DNA from: Paracoccus marcusii
GTDB lineage: Bacteria > Pseudomonadota > Alphaproteobacteria > Rhodobacterales > Rhodobacteraceae
Assembly: GCF_028621715.1 (NCBI RefSeq)
Contig: NZ_CP117466.1
Span: 940,501-1,004,500, forward strand
DNA length: 64,000 nucleotides
Reading direction: 5' to 3'
A model generated the notes under the pieces. That model was not told the DNA's origin. It saw nothing but the letters and a program-made list of their open reading frames with translations, and did not search any database. Shown piece by piece: positions 1 through 8,007 of the stretch. Each line of letters opens with the position of its first letter. Positions within the stretch are counted from its first letter, which is position 1. A program made the position numbers and the translations under genes.

Positions 1-69
1 CCGGGGTTGGTGGCAACCCGCGTCAATCCCCTGCCTGTCCTGATTTGCCCTTGGAACAAAACAGAAACA

Positions 70-335
70 GCAGGGCGTTTTCCACAGGGGGACGAATCGG
101 GCGTCCCGATCGGGCGGCCTGTGGAGGAATCAGCGGCCAAATCATTATCCGCAAAGTTATCCACATATGATCACTTTGTTTACAAACGGTTTTCAGGTCG
201 GCTTGCCGCTTTCGCACATGCTTGTCCACAACGCCCGATTCTGAGGAAATCCCGGTGAACAGAGTCCAATTCCTGCTATCCACAGGCCCTACTTCAACAA
301 CATTCCTTTCTTTATCTTTCTTATTTAAGAGAAGA
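70..335. other. Probable chromosomal replication origin (oriC)
   Basis: This gene-free stretch holds five copies of a DnaA-box-like 9-mer, all on the + strand: one perfect TTATCCACA (157-165) and four with one mismatch, TTTTCCACA (78-86), TTATCCGCA (145-153), TTGTCCACA (222-230) and CTATCCACA (276-284). A strongly A+T-rich run follows at about 298-330 and could be the unwinding element. The location just upstream of hemJ-rho-mnmE-mnmG-rsmG-parAB, with parS sites 3-5 kb away, matches origin regions of Alphaproteobacteria. The whole of 1-353 shows no credible gene. That it functions as the origin is inference. Confidence 0.7.
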
Positions 336-353
336 CCGAAGAGAGGTTTCGCG

Positions 354-800
354 ATGATCGACGGACTGGCCCTGATTTATCCCTACGTGAAGGCGTTCCA
401 CGTCATGGCCGTCATTTCGTGGATGGCGGGCCTGTTCTACCTGCCCAGGCTGTTCGTCTATCACGCCGAACGCCGTAGGGAATCGGCCGAACCGGTCGCA
501 AGCTTCATGATCATGGAACAGAAGCTGCTGCGGCTGATCATGAACCCGGCGATGATCGCCACGTGGATCAGCGGGTTGGCCCTTGTGATGACGCCGGGCA
601 TCGTCAGCTGGGACATGACCTGGCCGTGGGTCAAGGCGGCCTGCGTGATCGCGATGAGCGTGTTTCACATGTGGTGCGCGCGTGAACGACGGCATCTGTC
701 GGCCGGAATGGCCCGTGCCGGGCGGTCCTATCGGATGATGAACGAGGTGCCGACCCTGCTGATGGTCGGGATCGTGACCGCCGTGATCGTCAAGTTCTGA
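354..800 (+). CDS. hemJ: HemJ, protoporphyrinogen IX oxidase
   Basis: Membrane enzyme that oxidises protoporphyrinogen IX to protoporphyrin IX in heme (and bacteriochlorophyll) synthesis. The 148-residue protein has the family's usual size, about four hydrophobic segments, and a characteristic N-terminal block around FHVMAVISWMAGLFYLPRL. The start at 354 is chosen because GAGAGG at 341-346 sits 7 bases upstream; in-frame codons further upstream run into the DnaA-box region. It is the first gene after the putative origin and reads toward rho, with which it is often linked in Rhodobacteraceae. Confidence in the family is high; the oxidase role rests on family knowledge. Confidence 0.88.
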   Translation: MIDGLALIYPYVKAFHVMAVISWMAGLFYLPRLFVYHAERRRESAEPVASFMIMEQKLLRLIMNPAMIATWISGLALVMTPGIVSWDMTWPWVKAACVIAMSVFHMWCARERRHLSAGMARAGRSYRMMNEVPTLLMVGIVTAVIVKF

Positions 801-809
801 TCGAAAAGA

Positions 810-838
810 TTGACTCGTGACCGGCGCGGCCTTATCTG
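810..838 (+). promoter_or_regulatory. Possible sigma70-type promoter of rho
   Basis: TTGACT (810-815) and TATCTG (833-838) are separated by 17 bases in the gap between hemJ and rho. If used, this would give rho an untranslated leader of roughly 80-85 bases, which would suit the Rho autoregulation known in other bacteria. The -10 element is weak. Confidence 0.4.
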
Positions 839-927
839 CGCCCCAACCCCGGCCGTCCGGTACGGGATTCCCTTGTACACCTGTCTGCTCCGTCCGATAC
901 GTCGCGCGGCCGAAAGTTTGCATCAGA

Positions 928-2199
928 ATGACCGAAGAACGCCTGAATCTGTCCGACCTCAAGGCAAAGAGCCCCGCCGACCTGCTGTCGATGGCCGAGG
1001 AGTGGGAGATCGAGAACGCCTCGACCATGCGCAAGGGCGAGATGATGTTCTCGATCCTCAAGGAGCATGCCGAGGAGGGCTGGGAGATCGGCGGCGAAGG
1101 CGTGCTGGAGGTCGTCCAGGACGGCTTCGGCTTTCTGCGGTCGACCGAGGCGAACTATCTGCCCGGACCGGACGACATCTATGTCAGCCCCGACATGATC
1201 CGTCAGCACTCGCTGCGCACGGGCGACACGGTGGACGGCGTCATCCGTGCGCCTGGCGACAACGAACGGTATTTTGCGCTGACGAAGGTCGAGAAGATCA
1301 ACTTTGAGGAGCCGGAAAAGGCCCGTCACAAGGTCGCATTCGACAACCTGACGCCGCTTTACCCGGACGAACGCCTGAACATGGAGATCGAGGATCCAAC
1401 CATGAAGGATCGCAGTGCCCGGATCATCGATCTGGTGGCGCCGATCGGCAAGGGTCAGCGGTCGCTGATCGTGGCACCGCCGCGGACGGGCAAGACGGTT
1501 CTGCTGCAGAACATCGCCCATTCGATCGAGAAGAACCATCCGGAATGCTATCTGATCGTCCTGCTGATCGACGAGCGCCCCGAGGAAGTGACCGACATGC
1601 AGCGCAGCGTGCGAGGCGAGGTCGTGTCCTCGACCTTCGATGAACCGGCCAGCCGCCACGTTGCGGTGTCCGAGATGGTCATCGAAAAGGCAAAGCGTCT
1701 GGTCGAGCATAAACGAGATGTTGTGATTCTTTTGGACTCTATCACAAGACTTGGTAGAGCGTTCAACACCGTTGTCCCAAGCTCGGGCAAGGTGCTGACC
1801 GGTGGTGTCGATGCGAATGCATTGCAGCGGCCCAAGCGGTTCTTCGGTGCCGCACGCAATATCGAGGAAGGTGGAAGTCTGACGATCATCGCCACGGCGC
1901 TGATCGACACCGGATCGCGTATGGACGAAGTGATCTTCGAGGAGTTCAAAGGTACGGGCAACAGCGAGATCGTTCTGGACCGCAAGGTTGCGGACAAGCG
2001 CGTCTTCCCGGCCATGGACATCCTGAAATCCGGTACGCGGAAAGAGGAACTGCTGGTCGACAGCAAGGACCTGCAGAAGACTTATCTGCTGCGTCGCATC
2101 CTGAATCCGATGGGCACGACTGACGCCGTTGAGTTCCTGATTTCCAAGATGAAACAGACCAAGAGCAACGCCGAGTTCTTCGACTCGATGAACGCCTGA
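928..2199 (+). CDS. rho: Transcription termination factor Rho
   Basis: Hexameric RNA-dependent ATPase/translocase that ends transcription. The 423-residue protein has an N-terminal RNA-binding part (about 1-130, with the GFGFLR motif of the cold-shock-like domain), Walker A APPRTGKT at 183-190, Walker B-type DVVILLDS at 264-271 and the conserved LTGGVD segment of the R-loop region. The ATG at 928 gives the usual alphaproteobacterial length; the frame is open further upstream to 817 but that extension does not look like Rho. mnmE starts 10 bases after its stop, so the two may be cotranscribed. Confidence 0.97.
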   Translation: MTEERLNLSDLKAKSPADLLSMAEEWEIENASTMRKGEMMFSILKEHAEEGWEIGGEGVLEVVQDGFGFLRSTEANYLPGPDDIYVSPDMIRQHSLRTGDTVDGVIRAPGDNERYFALTKVEKINFEEPEKARHKVAFDNLTPLYPDERLNMEIEDPTMKDRSARIIDLVAPIGKGQRSLIVAPPRTGKTVLLQNIAHSIEKNHPECYLIVLLIDERPEEVTDMQRSVRGEVVSSTFDEPASRHVAVSEMVIEKAKRLVEHKRDVVILLDSITRLGRAFNTVVPSSGKVLTGGVDANALQRPKRFFGAARNIEEGGSLTIIATALIDTGSRMDEVIFEEFKGTGNSEIVLDRKVADKRVFPAMDILKSGTRKEELLVDSKDLQKTYLLRRILNPMGTTDAVEFLISKMKQTKSNAEFFDSMNA

Positions 2200-2209
2200 C
2201 GAGGCAGCC

Positions 2210-3475
2210 ATGGACCTGATCTTTGCAGAAGCCACCCCGCCCGGGCGGGGGGGAGTTTCTGTCATCAGACTGAGCGGCACGAATGCTCGGCTGACTGCCG
2301 AGCGTCTTGTCGGCCAAATGCCCGACGCGCGTCATGCGTATTTTCGGACCTTGAGGCACGACGACGAGCCAATCGACCAGGTTCTGGCAATGTGGTTCCC
2401 AGAGGGTCAGAGTTTTACCGGCGACGAAGTGGCAGAACTGCATCTGCATGGTGCACCTGTGATTTCACGACGGGTGGGGTCCGCGCTGTTGTCCATGGGT
2501 GCCAGACCAGCGGAAGCCGGTGAGTTCACACGGCGGTCCTTTCTGAACGGCCGGATGGATCTTGCCGAAATCGAGGGGCTGGGTGATCTCCTTGCAGCAG
2601 AGACGGAGGCTCAGCGTAAGTTGGCCTTGCGCACTGCGAGCGGCGAGCTGGCCCAAAAGGCGTTGGAATGGCGGCAACTTCTGATCGAAGCTGGCGCTTT
2701 GGTCGAGGTCAGTGTTGATTTCGCGGACGAAGACGTTCCTGATGAAGTTCCAAATCGAGTTTTCGAAGCAATCGCTGAACTGCGCCAAGCGCTGCAGCGC
2801 GAATTGGCGGGATTTTCGTCGGCCGAACGGATCAGGATGGGGTTCGAAGTCGCTATCATCGGACCGCCAAATGCCGGAAAATCGAGTCTCCTGAACCGGT
2901 TGGCCCAGAGAGATGTGGCGATCGTATCTGATCGGGAGGGAACGACGAGAGATGTGATCGAGCTAAAATTCGATCTGAACGGGTTGCCCGTGACTTTTCT
3001 TGATACGGCAGGTTTGCGGGAATCCGACGATGCTGTTGAGAGGATCGGGATAGACCGTGCATTGAATCGCGCGAAAAGTGCTGATCTGCGTATCCATCTT
3101 TCGCGTGACGGGGATATCGTCCAAGAACTTTGGCACCCTGATGACGTCATTGCGGTCAGCCATGCTGACATCCATGAAAGTGACGCCGATCTGACACTAT
3201 CCGCAGTGACCGGGCAGGGTATTGACAAAATGCTTGGTATAATCGGTGAAATATTGAGAAACCGTGTTTCTTCTGCAGGTCTGATCAGTCATGAGCGGCA
3301 GCGTTTAGAAATCATTACCGCACTTGAGGCAGTTAAAGGCCTGGGGGAATTGCCCGCAGAACTTATTGCGGAGAAGCTTCGCCTATCTGCAGCATCGTTA
3401 GATCGTCTGCTTGGAAGAATCGGTGCGGACGACTATCTTGATGTTATATTTTCCTCGTTTTGCATCGGCAAGTAG
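2210..3475 (+). CDS. mnmE: MnmE, tRNA-modifying GTPase
   Basis: Partner of MnmG in forming 5-carboxymethylaminomethyl-type modifications at U34 of certain tRNAs. The 421-residue protein has an N-terminal folate-binding/dimerisation domain, an embedded G domain with G1 GPPNAGKS (218-225), G2 GTTRD (244-248) and G3 DTAG (265-268), and the C-terminal CIGK with its essential Cys418. The expected G4 NKxD appears as SHAD (317-320), which is unusual. Codon use is noticeably less GC-rich than in flanking genes, with TTA, ATA and AGA codons, especially from about 2700 onward. The mnmG start lies three bases after its stop. Confidence 0.95.
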   Translation: MDLIFAEATPPGRGGVSVIRLSGTNARLTAERLVGQMPDARHAYFRTLRHDDEPIDQVLAMWFPEGQSFTGDEVAELHLHGAPVISRRVGSALLSMGARPAEAGEFTRRSFLNGRMDLAEIEGLGDLLAAETEAQRKLALRTASGELAQKALEWRQLLIEAGALVEVSVDFADEDVPDEVPNRVFEAIAELRQALQRELAGFSSAERIRMGFEVAIIGPPNAGKSSLLNRLAQRDVAIVSDREGTTRDVIELKFDLNGLPVTFLDTAGLRESDDAVERIGIDRALNRAKSADLRIHLSRDGDIVQELWHPDDVIAVSHADIHESDADLTLSAVTGQGIDKMLGIIGEILRNRVSSAGLISHERQRLEIITALEAVKGLGELPAELIAEKLRLSAASLDRLLGRIGADDYLDVIFSSFCIGK

Positions 3476-3478
3476 GAG

Positions 3479-5347
3479 TTGTTTCACGTGAAACATTACG
3501 ACGTCGCAGTCATCGGGGGGGGGCATGCAGGCTTGGAAGCAGCTACCGCTGCAGCGCGCCTTGGTGCAATTGTAGCCCTGGTCACCATGCGCCGCGAGGA
3601 CATCGGTACGTTATCCTGCAATCCTGCTATCGGTGGACTTGGTAAAGGTCATCTGGTCCGCGAAGTTGACGCGATGGACGGTGTGATGGGACGGCTGGCT
3701 GATCAAGCAGGTATCCAGTTTAGACTTCTGAATCGTCGCAAGGGGCCTGCGGTTCAAGGGCCTAGGGCTCAGATGGATAGAGATCTTTATCGCGCCGCCG
3801 CTTGGGAGCTTATTTCCAGCTACGTTGGCGTTGATGTCGTGTTCGGCGAGGCTGTTGAATTTCTTGGCGATGCAAATGTTGTCGAAGGAGTAAGCTTATC
3901 CGACGGAAGAGACGTACGTGCTAAATCGGTTGTCTTGACAACAGGCACGTTCCTCAATGGCATGATACATATTGGCGACGTCAGCCGTCCTGCCGGTCGT
4001 TGGGGGGATAGGGCGGCAAGCAGGCTTGGTGAGAGCCTTGCCAAGTTTGCCCTGCCAGTGGGTCGGCTGAAAACTGGAACGCCGCCGCGGATCAGAAAAT
4101 CGTCGATCGATTGGGATAGTCTGGAATCTCAACCAGGTGACGAAAAGCCGGTCACCTTCTCTTATCTTCCTGCCGTGTCATTAGTTCAGCAAATCGATTG
4201 CAAGATCACACATACAAATGCGACGACACATCGGATCATCAACGAGAATATTCAGAAATCTGCGATGTATGGCGGTCACATCAGTGGTCGCGGACCCAGA
4301 TATTGCCCCTCGATCGAGGACAAAATAATTCGCTTTGCCGACAAAGATTCCCATCAGATATTTCTGGAGCCGGAAGGATTGGATAGCGACATCGTTTACC
4401 CGAACGGCATTTCAACTTCTCTTCCTGAGGATGTGCAGCTAGCTTATGTTCGGTCAATCCGGGGGATGGAGAACGCGGAGATCACTCAGCCGGGGTATGC
4501 GGTCGAGTATGATTATATCGACCCTACGTCCCTAGATACGACGCTCGCAGTCAGATCAGTTCGAGGCCTGTTCTTGGCAGGTCAAATTAACGGAACGACA
4601 GGATACGAGGAAGCAGCGGCCCAAGGACTCGTTGCTGGCTTGAATGCCGCGCTTAAGGCGGCGGACAAGGCACCTGTGACCTTTAGTCGGACAAACAGCT
4701 ATATCGGTGTGATGATCGATGATCTGGTCACTAGAGGCGTGACAGAACCTTATCGCATGTTTACATCCCGCGCCGAGTTCAGATTGACCTTGCGGGCGGA
4801 CAATGCAGATCAACGTCTTACCCCGATGGCAATAGAGATAGGGTGCATTTCGAATGAACGGTCTGTGTCGTTTCAGGCGCGTCAATCAAAATACACTAAC
4901 GCACGCGATCGTCTTAGTTCTGTTTTCTTATCATCAAATGATCTGAGCAATGCCGGATTCCACGTCTCAAGGGACGGCCAAAGAAGGACTGTCTTTAGCT
5001 TGCTCGGTAATAGCGATATCAATCCGGACAAACTCGCGGATATTGTTCCTGAACTGGCTGCTATCTCCAGTGAAACATTGGTGCAGCTGCGGAACGATGC
5101 TTTGTACGAGCAATATACTGGTCGGCAAAACAAAGATGCTGAATTAATCAGAGCTAATGAGGCTACATCTCTCGACCCTGATATTGACTACAGCGGCTTG
5201 GGTGGTCTCTCGTCTGAATTGCGTGGAAAGCTTTCGGATCGTCGACCTAAGACGGTGTTCGAGGCTTCAAAGATTGAAGGAATGACGCCAGCCGCTTTGA
5301 CGCTATTGATCGTCGCTTCGAAGACAAGCGTGCGTCGTACTGCATGA
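3479..5347 (+). CDS. mnmG: MnmG (GidA), tRNA uridine-5-carboxymethylaminomethyl synthase subunit
   Basis: FAD enzyme that works with MnmE on tRNA wobble uridine. The 622-residue ORF has the dinucleotide-binding GGGHAG motif near residues 13-18, family segments such as [10 protein letters not shown] and [13 protein letters not shown], and the usual length. The start is uncertain: TTG at 3479 directly abuts the AGGAG at 3474-3478 and would give MFHVKHYDV, the N-terminus common in relatives, whereas in-frame GTG at 3488 has a normal 9-base spacing and would give MKHYDV. A parS palindrome covers exactly these codons. The gene overlaps rsmG by four bases (ATGA) and shares mnmE's relatively AT-rich codon use. 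Confidence 0.95.
   Translation: MFHVKHYDVAVIGGGHAGLEAATAAARLGAIVALVTMRREDIGTLSCNPAIGGLGKGHLVREVDAMDGVMGRLADQAGIQFRLLNRRKGPAVQGPRAQMDRDLYRAAAWELISSYVGVDVVFGEAVEFLGDANVVEGVSLSDGRDVRAKSVVLTTGTFLNGMIHIGDVSRPAGRWGDRAASRLGESLAKFALPVGRLKTGTPPRIRKSSIDWDSLESQPGDEKPVTFSYLPAVSLVQQIDCKITHTNATTHRIINENIQKSAMYGGHISGRGPRYCPSIEDKIIRFADKDSHQIFLEPEGLDSDIVYPNGISTSLPEDVQLAYVRSIRGMENAEITQPGYAVEYDYIDPTSLDTTLAVRSVRGLFLAGQINGTTGYEEAAAQGLVAGLNAALKAADKAPVTFSRTNSYIGVMIDDLVTRGVTEPYRMFTSRAEFRLTLRADNADQRLTPMAIEIGCISNERSVSFQARQSKYTNARDRLSSVFLSSNDLSNAGFHVSRDGQRRTVFSLLGNSDINPDKLADIVPELAAISSETLVQLRNDALYEQYTGRQNKDAELIRANEATSLDPDIDYSGLGGLSSELRGKLSDRRPKTVFEASKIEGMTPAALTLLIVASKTSVRRTA
3480..3495. promoter_or_regulatory. parS: parS centromere site 1
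   Basis: TGTTTCACGTGAAACA is a perfect 16-bp palindrome identical to the ParB-binding parS consensus. It lies across the first codons of mnmG (reading F-H-V-K-H), about 3.2 kb upstream of parB, and occurs beside the probable origin. ParB binding here is inferred from consensus identity. Confidence 0.93.
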
Positions 5348-5934
5348 TTGTTTCACGTGAAACACATGAGAGGCTTATCGCATACGAAGCTCTCGTTCGG
5401 AAATGGAATGCGAAAATAAACTTGGTTGCGCCTTCGACACTTCCGGAGTTCAACTCAAGACATATTCAGGACAGCATTCAGATCTTCGATCACGTACAAT
5501 TTCCGGAAGGGAATTGGGTGGACCTTGGAAGCGGCGGTGGACTTCCTGGAATAGTTGTCTCTATATATGCTCAGAAGGCCCCGCTGACAGTGTCCTTAGT
5601 TGAAAGCGATCAGCGGAAGTCGGCGTTTTTGCGCACAGTCATTCGAGAGCTATCGTTGCAAAATGTATCGATCCTGACAGGTCGTATAGAAAATGTTCCC
5701 CCACTCGCCGCAAACTTTGTTTCTGCTCGCGCGCTTGCTCCGTTGTCGGTCCTTCTTCCGATGGTGCGAAGGCACATGAACCCGGAGGGCACCGCAATAT
5801 TCCTGAAAGGCCGTTCGTGGAAGGCGGAATGCAACAAAGCAAGGAAGGAATGGCGATTTGACGTTACCAGCTTTCCAAGTAAAACAGATCCAGACGCAGC
5901 CATCCTGAAAATTACCGGAGTCTCGCATGCCTGA
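5344..5934 (+). CDS. rsmG: RsmG (GidB), 16S rRNA guanine-527 N7-methyltransferase
   Basis: SAM-dependent methyltransferase acting on 16S rRNA. The 196-residue protein shows the SAM-binding motif [10 protein letters not shown] at about residues 59-68, followed by the family's VESDxRKxxFL segment and SARALAPL. The ATG at 5344 overlaps the mnmG stop (ATGA). Its first codons include a second parS palindrome, giving the N-terminus MIVSRETH. The 3' end overlaps the parA start by 8 bases. Codon use is as AT-leaning as in mnmG. Confidence 0.95.
   Translation: MIVSRETHERLIAYEALVRKWNAKINLVAPSTLPEFNSRHIQDSIQIFDHVQFPEGNWVDLGSGGGLPGIVVSIYAQKAPLTVSLVESDQRKSAFLRTVIRELSLQNVSILTGRIENVPPLAANFVSARALAPLSVLLPMVRRHMNPEGTAIFLKGRSWKAECNKARKEWRFDVTSFPSKTDPDAAILKITGVSHA
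5349..5364. promoter_or_regulatory. parS: parS centromere site 2
   Basis: A second exact TGTTTCACGTGAAACA palindrome, here read in a different frame within codons 2-7 of rsmG (V-S-R-E-T), about 1.9 kb downstream of the first copy and 0.6 kb before parA. Two identical 16-bp palindromes at the 5' ends of consecutive genes are very unlikely by chance. Confidence 0.93.
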
Positions 5935-6712
5935 ACAGCATATTGTGGCAATCGCGAACCAAAAGGGCGGCGTTGGCAAGACGACGACCGCTGTTAACTT
6001 GGGTGCTGCCCTGGCGCAAGCAGGCTATCCGACAATACTTGTTGACTTGGACCCTCAAGGAAACGCGTCAACGGGACTGGGGATTGGGACCGAAGACCGT
6101 GATTTCACGGTCTATGACCTTTTAACCGGCGATGCGGATCTCATGACTGTAGCCGTCGACACTGCGGTTCCGAACCTGCGGGTTGTCCCATCGACATCCG
6201 ATCTTGCGTCTGCCGATGTACAACTGTCCCAAGTTGCTGATCGCACACGTCTTTTGGAACGCCAGCTATCTGATGCACCACATGGAACGATCGTGCTGAT
6301 CGACTGTCCTCCGGCCTTGGGTCTGTTGACGGTTAATGCGATGGTCGCGGCGTCCAGTGTTCTTGTTCCGCTTCAGGCGGAATTCTATGCCTTGGAAGGT
6401 TTGTCGCAGTTGCTGGGTACGGTAAAGCAGGTCCGCCAGGGCGCCAATCCCAAGCTCCGCATCAATGGCATTCTTCTTACGATGTCCGATTATCGGAACA
6501 ACTTGTCGCAGCAGGTGGAGGCAGACGCGCGTGAGACGCTTGGCGATCTTGTCTATCCCACGGTCATTCCCAGAAACGTTCGCGTGTCCGAGGCCCCGTC
6601 ACATGCGCAGCCGGTATTGATCTATGATCCGTCGTCAAAGGGCAGCCACGCCTATCGTCAATTCGCGACCGAATTCACGGCGCGCCTGAAACTGATCCCG
6701 GAGATTGCGTGA
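5927..6712 (+). CDS. parA: ParA, chromosome-partitioning ATPase
   Basis: Walker-type ATPase that drives segregation of ParB-parS complexes. The 261-residue protein has the deviant Walker A KGGVGKTT (13-20), the DLDPQGNAS block and the IDCPPALG segment, and matches chromosomal ParA/Soj in length. It overlaps rsmG upstream (start within its last codons) and parB downstream (TGATG), so rsmG-parA-parB are probably translated from one message. Confidence 0.96.
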   Translation: MPEQHIVAIANQKGGVGKTTTAVNLGAALAQAGYPTILVDLDPQGNASTGLGIGTEDRDFTVYDLLTGDADLMTVAVDTAVPNLRVVPSTSDLASADVQLSQVADRTRLLERQLSDAPHGTIVLIDCPPALGLLTVNAMVAASSVLVPLQAEFYALEGLSQLLGTVKQVRQGANPKLRINGILLTMSDYRNNLSQQVEADARETLGDLVYPTVIPRNVRVSEAPSHAQPVLIYDPSSKGSHAYRQFATEFTARLKLIPEIA

Positions 6713-7605
6713 TGTCGGACAGCAAGATTGCGAAACGTGGCCTTGGCCGGGGTCTGTCCGCATTGATGGCCGACATGGACCTTGGCGACAGCGCAGGTCC
6801 CGCGCAATCGCGAGACCGCATGATGCTCCCGATCGAGCAGATCACCGCTAATCCTGACCAGCCGCGTCGGACCTTTGATCCGGATGCGTTACAGGAGCTT
6901 GCCGCCTCCTTGCGGCAGCGCGGTGTGCTTCAGCCCCTTATCGTGCGTCCCCACCCACAGGACAAGGATCTCTATCAGATCGTCGCGGGCGAACGGCGCT
7001 GGCGTGCGGGCCAAATGGCGCAACTGCATGAGATGCCGGTCATCATCCGCGACATGTCGGATACCGAGGTTCTTGAAGTCGCCATTATCGAGAACATTCA
7101 GCGTGCCGACCTGAATGCGATCGAAGAAGCGGCATCGTTCCGGCAACTGATGGACCGTTTCGGTCATACGCAGGAAAAATTGGCCGAAGCGCTGAACAAG
7201 AGCCGCAGTCACATCGCAAACCTTCTTAGGCTGTTGTCATTACCCGATTCTGTCCAGGATATGGTCAAGGACGGCAAGCTCAGTGCGGGGCACGCCCGCG
7301 CCTTGATCACGGCTCCCAACGCCGCGCAGTTGGCCCGTACGGTCAGTGAAAAAGGCCTGTCGGTCCGTGATACCGAAGACATGGTGCGAAAGCTGTCGCA
7401 GGACGGCGGTGAAAAGCCGCGCAAGGCCTCGCGAAGCGCTGCAAAGGATGCCGATACCAAGGCGCTGGAGGCAGATCTGGGTGCTCATCTGAAGATGCGC
7501 GTGCAGATTTCACATGGCGGTGCAGACGGGGGGCAGTTGACGATCACCTATCGGGATCTGGACCAGCTGGATCAGCTGTGCCAGCTTCTTGGAGGCAATC
7601 GCTGA
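6712..7605 (+). CDS. parB: ParB, chromosome-partitioning CTPase/DNA-binding protein
   Basis: Binds parS and spreads as a CTP-gated clamp. The 297-residue protein begins with the ParA-interacting KRGLGRGLSALMAD segment, has the GERRWRAG CTP-binding motif at 93-100, the ENIQRADLNAIEEA region, a helix-turn-helix at about 150-175 that recognises parS, and a C-terminal dimerisation segment. The ATG at 6712 shares its A with the parA stop; an in-frame GTG at 6709 is the alternative. Its likely target sites lie at 3480 and 5349 in the same operon. Confidence 0.96.
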   Translation: MSDSKIAKRGLGRGLSALMADMDLGDSAGPAQSRDRMMLPIEQITANPDQPRRTFDPDALQELAASLRQRGVLQPLIVRPHPQDKDLYQIVAGERRWRAGQMAQLHEMPVIIRDMSDTEVLEVAIIENIQRADLNAIEEAASFRQLMDRFGHTQEKLAEALNKSRSHIANLLRLLSLPDSVQDMVKDGKLSAGHARALITAPNAAQLARTVSEKGLSVRDTEDMVRKLSQDGGEKPRKASRSAAKDADTKALEADLGAHLKMRVQISHGGADGGQLTITYRDLDQLDQLCQLLGGNR

Positions 7606-7622
7606 CCATATATAGTATATGG
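7606..7622. terminator. A+T-rich perfect inverted repeat after parB
   Basis: CCATATA and TATATGG are separated by TAG, immediately after the parB stop codon and 25 bases before the convergent DUF454 gene ends. The stem is weak for a terminator and no U-run follows, so this may be a poor bidirectional terminator or a protein site. Confidence 0.35.
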
Positions 7623-7647
7623 TAAGGCAGTTAAGGCTAAATTCTGA

Positions 7648-8004
7648 TTATTGGCTGGGTCGCGTTACCAGAAACAGCGCGACCAGCCCACAGATCGCCG
7701 CCTGAGTTGCGACGACCCAAGGCGGCATCCCCACCCACCACGAAATGCCGACCCCGGAGCTCATTGCGGTGATGGCCCAAATCTTGGCCAAGCGCCCGAC
7801 GACACCACGTTCCTGCCACGCACGCACGGGTGGTCCGTAGGTGGGGTGATCCAGGATCCGGCGCTCCAATGTCGGAGAGGATCGTGCAAAGGCCCACGCG
7901 GCCACCAGAAGGAAGGGGACCGTCGGCACCACCGGCAAGGCGACACCGATGATCCCGCACAAGGCAAACAGCCATCCCAAGACCAACCACATCCGCCGCC
8001 GCAT
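7648..8004 (-). CDS. DUF454 (YbaN) family inner-membrane protein
   Basis: Small membrane protein of 118 residues with the YbaN/DUF454 pattern: a first hydrophobic segment with GxxGVALPVVPTVPFLL, then an amphipathic stretch containing SSPTLERRILDHPTYGPP, and two more hydrophobic segments. The biochemical role of this family is unknown. It is the last gene of a minus-strand set; its ATG lies three bases beyond the hemW stop, so it is probably cotranscribed with hemW. It converges with parB. Confidence 0.85.
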   Translation of the reverse strand: MRRRMWLVLGWLFALCGIIGVALPVVPTVPFLLVAAWAFARSSPTLERRILDHPTYGPPVRAWQERGVVGRLAKIWAITAMSSGVGISWWVGMPPWVVATQAAICGLVALFLVTRPSQ

Positions 8005-8007
8005 CGG

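Noticed and set aside
120..128. Minus-strand DnaA box TGTGGAGGA in the origin region
   Set aside because: Two mismatches to the reverse consensus; weaker than the five forward boxes and not counted.
832..2280. Long minus-strand open frame opposite rho
   Set aside because: GC-rich coding sequence opens shadow frames; no family motifs, and rho explains the region fully.
7631..7646. CtrA-like TTAA-N7-TTAA site after parB
   Set aside because: Only the first half-site matches; the second reads TTCT. Not supported.
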